A stretch of DNA of 54,184 bases from Caldilineaceae bacterium. GTDB lineage: Bacteria > Chloroflexota > Anaerolineae > Caldilineales > Caldilineaceae. The notes below the pieces were generated by a model, which saw nothing but the letters and a program-made list of their open reading frames with translations, did no database searches and had not been told where the DNA came from. A program made the position numbers and the translations under genes. Shown piece by piece: positions 42,954 to 50,639 of this stretch. The stretch's first letter is position 1; each line of letters starts with the position of its first letter. The stretch covers positions 1 through 54,184 of the forward strand of contig JAJDZJ010000103.1 of NCBI GenBank assembly GCA_022824685.1. The letters are read 5' to 3'.

Positions 42954-44462
42954 TCAGCTGACCACAACCGTTATCTCAAGGTCGGGAATCTCTTCGTCAA
43001 GGGGAAAGAAGGGCCGCTGCATGCGCTCAAAGATCAGGTTGCGCACATGGGCCGGGGTCGGTCCGGGCGTGTCAACGATGAAGGCGGCCTTCATCAGGTC
43101 GCGGTAGGCGCGGCGGTAGTTCATCGGATTTTTGACGCCGATGAACTTGGCTTGGCGCACGTCCAAGCCCACGCTGCGAAACTGCTCATCGCCCCAGTCG
43201 TAGGTCGGCTGCGACATGACCAGGAGATGGATGCTGCCGACCTGCAGCACGGCCGAGAGACCCATCGAGGCCCAGGTGCCGCCAAAGAGGCCGCCGTCGT
43301 AGCGGAAACTGCCGTCGCTGAGATGGCGCACAGTCCCGCAGACGGGTACGGGTTGGCCCCAGTTCGGGTCGAGGCTGTAGCCGACCTGCAGGCTGACCGT
43401 TTCGCCTATGCCGGCGCGTGCGCAGGCTTGGGCCGCGGCCGGGTCGACCACCATCAGGATGGCGGGCTCGTCCACGCCCAGCGCCAGCAGCTCGCCCAGC
43501 AGAGCGACGCTATCGCCGGGCGCGCCGCCGCCGGCACAGTCCGCGGTGTCGACCAGCAGCACAGGGCCTCCCTCGACCTGGCGGCCGCGTGCAACGGCCT
43601 CCGAGACCGTGAAATGCTCTACCTCGAACGCGGTGCGCCGCTCCCAGAACGCCGCGGCCAGCGTATGCGCTTCCTTTTGCGCCAGAGCGGGGTCGTTGTC
43701 GGTCACCACGACGCCGCCGCAGCCCATGCCAGGCAGGTCGTTATAGGGATGAACCTGGAAACAGGATACGGAGAGGATGCCCGGCTGCGTCTCCAGGCGC
43801 CGCGCCAGCCGTTCCAGGTGGGCCATGGGCCCGTCGCCGAAGGTCTGGCCGTTGCAGGCGCCGCAGATGATGGGGACCTTGGCCAGAGCCATTACCGGTC
43901 TGACATCGCCCCTGACTGTCCGCAGCAAGAGGCTGGCCCCGCGTTCACCGGTGGAATAGGTGTCGTCGTGGGGGTAGTGGGTGAAGGAGACCAGGGCATT
44001 GGCCTGTCGGACCATGCGCGGGGTGACGTGCGCGTGCAGGTCGAGCGTCATGACGATCGGCAGGTCCGGCCCCACGATGTTGCGCGCGGCCTCAAGGATG
44101 TCACCCTCCGGATCCAGTTCGGAAACCGTGACCATGGAGCCGTGCATGGCGAGGATGAGGCCGTCAAGCGGCAGCGCGGCGCGCAAATGGGCCAGCAGCG
44201 TTTCCTTCAGATGAGCGTAGCAGGCATCCGAAAGCGCGCCGCCCGAGACGCTGCGCGCCGCCAGCAGAGGAAGCGCCCGCGCGCCCGCCTCTTCACAGGC
44301 GGCGAGGATACCGGCGACTTCGCAGTCGGTGCCTGCCAGCTGGAGCAGGGCATCGCCTTCATGGAGGTAGGAGTTGCGAAAGAGGTCCAGATCGGTCTGC
44401 GTGGCCGCGAACTGGTTACTCTCCTGGAAGATCGAGCCGATGCCGATGCGCATCGCTGTCAT
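42954..44462 (-). CDS. M81-family metallopeptidase (MlrC/microcystinase C-like)
   Basis: A 502-residue protein of the MlrC family. Its N-terminal domain shows the metal-binding blocks LILAMHGSMVT, VMTLDLHAHVTPRMV and SFTHYPHDDTYSTG (Asp and His ligands). The C-terminal domain contains VLLVDTADCAGGGAPGDSVALL and ends with the FIGVKNPMNYRRAYRDL segment typical of this family. MlrC hydrolyses linearised microcystin, but most homologues come from non-degraders and have unknown, probably small-peptide or amide, substrates. The gene starts the minus-strand block, back-to-back with the Cache lipoproteins. Confidence 0.9.
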   Translation of the reverse strand: MTAMRIGIGSIFQESNQFAATQTDLDLFRNSYLHEGDALLQLAGTDCEVAGILAACEEAGARALPLLAARSVSGGALSDACYAHLKETLLAHLRAALPLDGLILAMHGSMVTVSELDPEGDILEAARNIVGPDLPIVMTLDLHAHVTPRMVRQANALVSFTHYPHDDTYSTGERGASLLLRTVRGDVRPVMALAKVPIICGACNGQTFGDGPMAHLERLARRLETQPGILSVSCFQVHPYNDLPGMGCGGVVVTDNDPALAQKEAHTLAAAFWERRTAFEVEHFTVSEAVARGRQVEGGPVLLVDTADCAGGGAPGDSVALLGELLALGVDEPAILMVVDPAAAQACARAGIGETVSLQVGYSLDPNWGQPVPVCGTVRHLSDGSFRYDGGLFGGTWASMGLSAVLQVGSIHLLVMSQPTYDWGDEQFRSVGLDVRQAKFIGVKNPMNYRRAYRDLMKAAFIVDTPGPTPAHVRNLIFERMQRPFFPLDEEIPDLEITVVVS

Positions 44463-44662
44463 AGGCTTGCCTCATTGGACCCCATTGGGCGCAGGGAGCG
44501 CATCGAACGAATGCGACAGGAAAAGTATCAGATGTTACCGCTGGGCGCGTGCCAACAGATGGACAGAGAAATTATACCTACGCAAACGGGGAAGGCCAAT
44601 GTTGGTTAAAATAGGGGTCTGAAAGTAGACTGTATCAGATAGTTTGATTCCACGTTATCGAA

Positions 44663-45124
44663 ATGGAGAAAAGCATGTTTCGTTCTACCACTTTATTGCT
44701 CACACTTGCGCTCACACTTCTCTTCGCCGGCTGCGTTGCCATCGCAACGAAGAATGAACCGGCAGCCTACACCCAGGCGCTGGTGCAGGATGCCATCCGC
44801 CTCTATAGCAGCGAAGGCCGCCAGGCAACTATTAATCACTACAGTTCACCAGAAAACGTTGACGGGCCGTGGTACGTCTTTGTAATCGGCGGAGATGGGT
44901 ACACGATCGCGCACTACAACCCCGAGATAATCGGGCGGAACCCCGCGCTGCGCGTGGATGCGACCGGCTATTTTTATGGCGACGACATGCTGGGCGCGAC
45001 GGAGGAGGGACGGTGGGTCAGCTACGTCTTCACGAACCCGGATACGGGGGAGGAGACGCGTAAGCACACATGGATCGTGCGCCATGACGGGCTATTCTTC
45101 GGGTCGGGCTGGTATGAGGAGTAA
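44663..45124 (+). CDS. Cache-domain lipoprotein, tandem copy 1
   Basis: A 153-residue exported protein with a lipobox FAGC (Cys24). The mature part is a single-Cache-type sensor module: LVQDAIRLYSSEGRQATINHYSSPENVDGPWYVFVIG with the Arg-Gln-Ala and Trp-Tyr-Val-Phe elements, then GDGYTIAHY, and a C-terminal half TGEETRKHTWIVRHDGLFFGSGWYEE. In sensors the Cache module binds small ligands outside the cell, but here no signalling domain is attached, so it may be a stand-alone binding protein. It is the first of three adjacent genes at 44663-46326. Confidence 0.88.
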   Translation: MEKSMFRSTTLLLTLALTLLFAGCVAIATKNEPAAYTQALVQDAIRLYSSEGRQATINHYSSPENVDGPWYVFVIGGDGYTIAHYNPEIIGRNPALRVDATGYFYGDDMLGATEEGRWVSYVFTNPDTGEETRKHTWIVRHDGLFFGSGWYEE

Positions 45125-45185
45125 TGGTCTGGCCGGGGATTTGAAGGTTTACGATCGTAGCGAATCCGATTCCAGTTCCCTCGAA

Positions 45186-45644
45186 ATGGAGATAAACGTG
45201 TTTCGTTCTGCCGCTCTAATTTTGGCGCTCGTTCTTGTCGTCGCTGGCTGCGTTGCCATCCCAACCAAGAACGAACCCGCGGCTTACACCCAGGCGCTCG
45301 TGCAGGATGCCATCCGCCTCTACAATCAGGAAGGCCGCCAGGCCGCCGTCAACTACTTCAGTTCACCCGAAAACGTGGACGGGCCATGGTACGTCTTCAT
45401 CATCGGCGAAGACGGGTACACCATCGCCCACTACAGGCCCGAAAGTGTAGGGCGAGACCCCGCGCAGAGAATTGATGCCGCTGGCTACTTCTATGGCGAC
45501 GACATTCTGAGCGCTACGGAGGCGGGCAAATGGGTCAGCTACGTCCACGACAAGCCGGATACCGGCGAGGTGACGCGCAAGCACACGTGGGTCGTGCGCC
45601 ATGACGGGCTGTACTTCGGGTCGGGTTGGTACGAGAAGGAGTGA
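45186..45644 (+). CDS. Cache-domain lipoprotein, tandem copy 2
   Basis: A 152-residue paralogue with lipobox VAGC (Cys22). It is very close to copy 1 and copy 3, sharing CVAIPTKNEPAAYTQALVQD, LYNQEGRQAAVNYF and FYGDDILSATEAGKWVSYV. Start ATG 45186 is chosen because it gives the normal signal length; a longer frame from 44958 overlaps copy 1. Conservation of all Cache landmarks suggests it still functions. The region upstream repeats part of the copy-1 leader (TCGAAATGGAGA), so the duplicated unit included the start region. Confidence 0.88.
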   Translation: MEINVFRSAALILALVLVVAGCVAIPTKNEPAAYTQALVQDAIRLYNQEGRQAAVNYFSSPENVDGPWYVFIIGEDGYTIAHYRPESVGRDPAQRIDAAGYFYGDDILSATEAGKWVSYVHDKPDTGEVTRKHTWVVRHDGLYFGSGWYEKE

Positions 45645-45873
45645 ACCGGTTGCCCAGGCAGGTATACTGTGGTCTGACCGGTACGGACGCAGCTCCGGCA
45701 GCGGTAAATTGCGGCTGTGAAGCAACGTTTGGTATCCTGCCTATCCTCTGCTCCTGAATCAGACACCATCTGCCGCCCGAACGATAAGGGACGTATCCTT
45801 TTGTGCATTTGGATGCATGAAAGCGGACGATAACGGATAAACCTCAACTGAACCTGACAACGTGGAGATACAT

Positions 45874-46326
45874 ATGAATCGTATTGCGGCTCTGTCCCTC
45901 TTTTTCGCGCTCGTTCTCCTCATCGCCGGTTGCGTTGCCATCCCAACCAAGAACGAACGGGCGGCTTACGCCCAGGCGCTCGTGCAGGATGCCCTCCGCC
46001 TCTACAATCAGGAAGGCCGCCAGGCCGCCGTCAACTACTACAGTTCAGCCGAAAGTGTGGATGGGCAGTGGTACGTCTTTATAATCGGTGAAGATGACCG
46101 CACCCTTGCACACCCCAGGCATGAGAGAATCGGGCTGGACCCCTCCGTGCGCGTCGATTCGACCGGTTATTTCTATGGCGACGACATTCTGAGCGCTACT
46201 GAGGCGGGAAAATGGGTCAGCTATGTTTACCGTAACCTGGAAACGGGCGAAGAGGGGCGCAAGCACTCCTGGGTCGTTCTCCATGACGGGCTGATCTTCG
46301 GGTCGGGTTGGTATGAGGAGGAATGA
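45874..46326 (+). CDS. Cache-domain lipoprotein, tandem copy 3
   Basis: A 150-residue paralogue with lipobox IAGC (Cys20). It shares CVAIPTKNERAAYAQALVQD and FYGDDILSATEAGKWVSYVY with copy 2, but has diverged in the ligand-proximal segment (DDRTLAHPRHERIG against DGYTIAHYRPESVG). ATG 45874 is preferred; GTG 45862 is possible. Its last part is closest to the decayed copy at 47424-47574. The gap of about 230 bp to copy 2 contains no gene. Confidence 0.87.
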   Translation: MNRIAALSLFFALVLLIAGCVAIPTKNERAAYAQALVQDALRLYNQEGRQAAVNYYSSAESVDGQWYVFIIGEDDRTLAHPRHERIGLDPSVRVDSTGYFYGDDILSATEAGKWVSYVYRNLETGEEGRKHSWVVLHDGLIFGSGWYEEE

Positions 46327-46389
46327 GCCGACCGGACGGGACGCGAGGCAGGGAGCGGCCTCCCTGGTTACACCAGACAGGAGGATGTT

Positions 46390-47337
46390 GTGAAAATCGG
46401 ACTATTCACGGATAGCCTGCAAACTTCCTTCACCGAGGCGCTCGATTGGGTTGTCGAGCACGGGATCGAAGCCGTGGAAATCGGAACGGGCAACTTCTCG
46501 CCGGCTTTGCATTGCAACCTGGATGAGCTGCTGCATAACGAGGAGGCCCGCACAGCCTTTTCGTCCGCCATAGAGAGTCGCGGCTTGATGCTGAGCGCGC
46601 TCAACTGCAATGGCAACCTGCTCGACCCGCACCCCGCGCGCGGCCAGGCGTCGCAGGATGTCTTCTTCAAGACGGTAGAACTCGCTCATAAACTCGGCCT
46701 GGACACCGTCGTGACGATGAGCGGCTGTCCTGGCGACCCGAGTGGGACACCCTACCCAAACTGGCCCACCCACCCGCAACAGCCGGAATACGCTGACCTG
46801 GAACGCTGGCAGTGGGATGAAGTAATCACCCCTTTCTGGGAAAAGGCGGGCCGGTTCGCGGCCGATCACGGCGTCCGGGTCGCCATCGAGCTACATCCCG
46901 GCCAGTCCGCGTATAACACGCGCACGATGCTGCGCCTGCGCGCCATCGCCGGGCCGAGCGTGGGCGTCAACCTCGATCCCAGCCACTTTTTCTACCAGGG
47001 CATGGACCCGCTCGTCGTCATCCCGGCCCTGGGCGAGGGGTTCATTTTCCACGTCCACGCCAAGGACACCCGCATCAACCCTTCTGAAATGGCTCTCAAC
47101 GGCGGCCTCGATATGCGGCCCATGGACTTGGTTGCCGAGCGCTCGTGGGCCTACCGCACGCTGGGCTACGGCCATGGCGAAGCATGGTGGCGCGATTTCG
47201 TCAGCGCGCTGCGCCTCGCCGGCTACGACGGAGCGCTGAGCATCGAACACGAAGACCCGGTGATGAGCGCGTCTGAAGGTGTCATCAAGAGTGTGCAGTT
47301 CCTTGAGCCGCTGATATTGAGGACGATGCCGGAATAG
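46390..47337 (+). CDS. Sugar-phosphate isomerase/epimerase-like TIM-barrel protein
   Basis: A 315-residue member of the xylose-isomerase-like fold. Motifs are HGIEAVEIGTGNF, SALNCNGNLLDPHP, the catalytic-type VAIELHPGQ, VGVNLDPSHFFYQGMDPL, FHVHAKDTRINP and LSIEHEDP, with Glu, Asp and His positions expected for metal binding. ACAGGAGG precedes the start near 46390. It is much closer to the typical family than the 10681 protein and probably acts on a ketose or inositol-type sugar. It separates the three intact Cache genes from the fourth, broken copy. Confidence 0.88.
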   Translation: MKIGLFTDSLQTSFTEALDWVVEHGIEAVEIGTGNFSPALHCNLDELLHNEEARTAFSSAIESRGLMLSALNCNGNLLDPHPARGQASQDVFFKTVELAHKLGLDTVVTMSGCPGDPSGTPYPNWPTHPQQPEYADLERWQWDEVITPFWEKAGRFAADHGVRVAIELHPGQSAYNTRTMLRLRAIAGPSVGVNLDPSHFFYQGMDPLVVIPALGEGFIFHVHAKDTRINPSEMALNGGLDMRPMDLVAERSWAYRTLGYGHGEAWWRDFVSALRLAGYDGALSIEHEDPVMSASEGVIKSVQFLEPLILRTMPE

Positions 47338-47423
47338 TTTGCTTATCGTAAGAGGGTTGCCTGGTTGTGAGGAAGCAAAGAGGTGTGTGAATGTGGACGG
47401 GACGAAGGCTGCAATGAACCGAC

Positions 47424-47574
47424 TCGACGACGACATTATGGGCGCAACTGAGGCGGGCAGATGGGTCAGCTATGTCTACCGTAACCCGGGAACGGGTGAA
47501 GAGGGCGCAAGCACTCATGGGTCGTGCGCCATGACGGGCTGATCTTCAGGTCGGGCTGGTACGAGAAGGGGTGA
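47424..47574 (+). pseudogene. Fragment of a fourth Cache lipoprotein gene, frameshifted
   Basis: This DNA encodes the last third of a Cache lipoprotein. DDDIMGATEAGRWVSYVYRNP corresponds to the FYGDDILSATEAGKWVSYVY region of copies 2 and 3. One G is missing near 47502-47505 (GAAGAGGGCGC against GAAGAGGGGCGC in copy 3). The other frame then continues with RKHSWVVRHDGLIFRSGWYEKG and the TGA at 47572. The 5' two-thirds, including the signal peptide, is absent. It is a relic of the tandem amplification. Confidence 0.85.
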
Positions 47575-48285
47575 GTTGGGAGGTCGCGCAAGGACTCCGA
47601 GAAAATACCTTTACAGGCGCTCACTCGGCAGCAGTGATGGGCGCACGAACGATGAGGCCCTCTTGCCTGCCGACCCTGTCCCCGTGCTTGCCGGACTAAC
47701 ATAACGGGTGGTACAAACGTCGGGGGCAGGTCAATCCCATTCCCGCCGACTAGATCATCTAGCCGGTAAATTGGTGGATGGTACGATTATCGTACACGCA
47801 TCTGCGAAAGACATGCCTAGACTGAGCGGTTGGCGCGGCTAATTGGACGTTTGACATTCTGCGGCAATAGTTAGTAGACTGCCCTTCGATAGCGCTTGTT
47901 CTATAGAGAAATTCAGCAGACGGTTAAGCGTGTCTGAGACCCCAGAGATGACTTATAGCTAGAAGTAGCTGAATTCAATGTTTCTCAAATTGGACTGACG
48001 CAGCGGATTGCAATCCACCGATCCGCATACATCAGAACATTGATGGCAAGCTTACCGTGACTGGGGATCCTGCGCATCAATTTAGGCACTAGTTTAGAAT
48101 TTCCCCTAGGTCTTGAAAGAATATTCGATTCTAGTTTGAACTGGTGTCGTTGAGGCGTGTCGCGCCCTACTTAGTAAATCTTACATTAATCACCTTAGTT
48201 TCAGACTCCAATAAAGACATCAGAGACTTTACGTCATTGGCCATGGCTTGCCTAGAGAGTCAATCCTAGTGGCAGATATCGACTG
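47575..48285. other. 711-bp intergenic boundary with palindromes
   Basis: No gene or RNA is supported. Base composition becomes visibly richer in A and T from about 47.8 kb onward. Two perfect palindromes are present: CTAGATCATCTAG (47750-47762) and GTACGATTATCGTAC (47781-47795). Either could bind a dimeric regulator. This stretch separates the decayed Cache fragment from the sulfurtransferase/nuclease island and may include its promoter, though no convincing -35/-10 pair could be fixed. Confidence 0.55.
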
Positions 48286-49461
48286 ATGACCCGAGCGATC
48301 TATTTGGACTACGCGGCTACCACGCCGGTCGACCCAAGAGTGATCGAGAAGATGGTCCAGTTTCTAGGACCGGATGGCGTGTTCGGCAATCCCTCTTCAA
48401 CACTGCACAGACAGGGAATGGAAGCCAACAACGCAGTTGAACAATCGCGCCAGCAAGTAGCTAACCTCATCAATGCTGAACCAGACGAAATCATTTGGAC
48501 CTCTGGGGGTACGGAATCGGACAATCTGGCAATAAAAGGAGTAGCGCAGTTGTATGCAGACCGGGGCAGACACATTATAACCTCGGCGATTGAACATAAG
48601 GCGGTACTGGATTCATGCCTATATCTGGAAACTCAGGGCTTCGAAGTCACTTACATAAAGCCAAATGCGGAGGGACTGATAACTCCAAAGCAGGTGGAAA
48701 CCGCTCTACGCCCTGACACGATTCTGGTTTCTTTAATGCACGTAAACAACGAAATCGGCACAATTACGGACATCAAGTCCATTGCGGAGGTTACTAAAGA
48801 CCGAGGGGTTTTCTTTCATGCCGATGCGGCCCAGAGTGCGGCGCGACTACCTTTGGACACGAAGACCATTCCGGTTGATTTTATTTCCATGAGCGCGCAT
48901 AAAATGTACGGCCCCAAGGGAATCGGAGCGCTGTACGCGAGAAGGAATCCCCGCATTAGACTCCAACCCCAAATTCACGGAGGCGGACACGAACGTGGAA
49001 TCCGTTCAGGGACTTTGCCCACTCACCAGATCGTTGGGATGGGAGAGGCCGCCCATCTTGTAGCATACAAGCGAGCCGAAGACAGCGAGAAAACTAGAAT
49101 ATTGTCACAAGACTTGCTGCATCGCTTGATGACAATTGAGCGGGTTTCTGTCAATGGGAATCGAAAGCATTGCATCGATGCAATAGTGAATGTAAGCATT
49201 TCTTTCGTCGAAAGTGAATCTCTTTTGATGCTGTTGCCAGACATTGCAGTCTCAAATGGGTCAGCCTGTACTTCGGCGAGCGTGGAACCCTCCCATGTCC
49301 TTACCGCCCTAGGAATAGACGCAGAAACTGCATATAGCTCACTGCGTTTTAGTATCGGCCGTTTCACTACCGAGGAGGAAATCCATCAGTCTGTGAAGCA
49401 AGTTGCCGAAGCAGTCTATGAATTGCGTCGGCTCTCTCTCCACTGGACCGCCTATCCTTAA
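48286..49461 (+). CDS. dndA: Cysteine desulfurase, DndA/IscS-like
   Basis: A 391-residue class-V PLP enzyme that removes sulfur from cysteine and passes it on as a persulfide. YLDYAATTPVDPRV is the N-terminal signature, SGGTESDN the early conserved block, Lys206 in SMSAHKMYGPKG holds PLP, and the active Cys328 lies in SNGSACTSASVEPSHVL. Whether this is a dedicated DndA or a general IscS cannot be read from the protein alone, but it is 14 nt ahead of a DndC-type gene and no iscU or iron-sulfur genes follow. Codon use is less GC-rich than the preceding 47 kb, suggesting transfer. Confidence 0.88.
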   Translation: MTRAIYLDYAATTPVDPRVIEKMVQFLGPDGVFGNPSSTLHRQGMEANNAVEQSRQQVANLINAEPDEIIWTSGGTESDNLAIKGVAQLYADRGRHIITSAIEHKAVLDSCLYLETQGFEVTYIKPNAEGLITPKQVETALRPDTILVSLMHVNNEIGTITDIKSIAEVTKDRGVFFHADAAQSAARLPLDTKTIPVDFISMSAHKMYGPKGIGALYARRNPRIRLQPQIHGGGHERGIRSGTLPTHQIVGMGEAAHLVAYKRAEDSEKTRILSQDLLHRLMTIERVSVNGNRKHCIDAIVNVSISFVESESLLMLLPDIAVSNGSACTSASVEPSHVLTALGIDAETAYSSLRFSIGRFTTEEEIHQSVKQVAEAVYELRRLSLHWTAYP

Positions 49462-49475
49462 AGCAGGAGGGCACA

Positions 49476-50639
49476 ATGTCAGATATAACTCTTAGTAATT
49501 CCCTAGGGCTAGCCGATCGATTTGAAGATATACGCCGGGCCATTACGAGAGAATATTGCAAGAGACACTCTGATCCTTGGATTGTGGCTTACTCGGGTGG
49601 AAAAGATTCGACTCTGCTCCTGCAGCTTGTTTGGGAGACCCTTTTGTCTTTGTCTCCAGAGGAACGGCGCCGCGAAGTACATGTCATTTCAAATGATACC
49701 CTGGTAGAGTCCCCGATTGTCATCCAGCATCTTAAGGATAGTTTGCAAGAAATCAGGCTAGCAGCAACCAGTGCGAAGTTGCCGATAACAATTCGGATAA
49801 GTCAGCCTTACATCGACCAGACATTCTGGGTCAATGTCATCGGGCGAGGATACATTCCACCTACGCGCAACTTCCGGTGGTGCACAGACCGAATGAAAAT
49901 CCAACCTACGAATCGATTGATTACAGAAATTTTGTCCAAGCATAAGCGTGCGGTTCTTTTAGTAGGAACACGACGCAGCGAATCACAGACCCGCCGACGC
50001 AATATGGACCGACATGGCGTATCAGCCAACAAGATGAATCCTCACAGCTCGATTAAGAACTGTCGCATGTTCGCTCCGCTCGCAGATTTGGAAGATAACG
50101 AAGTGTGGATGATCTTAATGCAGCGAAGACCACCGTGGGGAAGTTCTCATCGCCAGCTCATTACCATTTACCGTAACGCCGGAGGTGGCGAATGTCCCTT
50201 GGTGTTAACCAAAGATGACGCCCCTTCGTGTGGCACAACTTCCCCTCGATTTGGATGTTGGACGTGTACCGTGGTGAAGAAAGATCGTAGCATGAACGGC
50301 ACAATTGAGTCGGGGCACACAGAACAGGACAAGCTTGAAGCCCTGCTTGAATTTAGGGAAGAGCTTATCAAGCTGCGGGAAAACAACGAGAACCGGTCAC
50401 CAGTCCGCAGAGATGGTCTTACCAAGAGACGCGACGATGGAACTCGAGTCTTTGGACCCTTCACACTCGACGTAAGGGAGCAGATTCTGGACAGCTTGAA
50501 AGCCCTAGAGGCCCGAACAGGCGAGCCCATGATCTCACAACCCGAGCTGGAAGTCATCGAAGACATCTGGAGGCACGACAGAATTCAAGAGGATAGTCGG
50601 ACGTCCCTTATCGAGAAATTAGATAGCGAGACGGTGTAA
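49476..50639 (+). CDS. dndC: DndC-type PAPS-reductase-like sulfurtransferase
   Basis: A 387-residue protein of the ATP-pyrophosphatase/PAPS-reductase fold used in DNA phosphorothioation. The PP-loop is SGGKDS (40-45). HVISNDTLVESP and the RNFRWCTDRMK block (Cys136) are characteristic of DndC. A four-cysteine set at 240, 252, 261 and 264 (GECPL, SCGTT, FGCWTC) fits the 4Fe-4S site reported for the family. An AGGAGGGC site precedes ATG 49476. The stop overlaps the next ATG by one base. I call DndC with good confidence; SspD of the Ssp system, also of this fold, is the alternative. Confidence 0.87.
   Translation: MSDITLSNSLGLADRFEDIRRAITREYCKRHSDPWIVAYSGGKDSTLLLQLVWETLLSLSPEERRREVHVISNDTLVESPIVIQHLKDSLQEIRLAATSAKLPITIRISQPYIDQTFWVNVIGRGYIPPTRNFRWCTDRMKIQPTNRLITEILSKHKRAVLLVGTRRSESQTRRRNMDRHGVSANKMNPHSSIKNCRMFAPLADLEDNEVWMILMQRRPPWGSSHRQLITIYRNAGGGECPLVLTKDDAPSCGTTSPRFGCWTCTVVKKDRSMNGTIESGHTEQDKLEALLEFREELIKLRENNENRSPVRRDGLTKRRDDGTRVFGPFTLDVREQILDSLKALEARTGEPMISQPELEVIEDIWRHDRIQEDSRTSLIEKLDSETV

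Noticed and set aside
42930..44609. 559-codon open frame on the plus strand opposite the M81 gene
   Set aside because: It is the antisense shadow of a GC-rich gene. Its translation is low in domain-like order, and the minus-strand M81 product matches a known family along its whole length.
47339..47542. Intact 67-codon gene after the isomerase
   Set aside because: Its readable half is the frameshifted end of a Cache lipoprotein; the rest is unrelated sequence without a start context.
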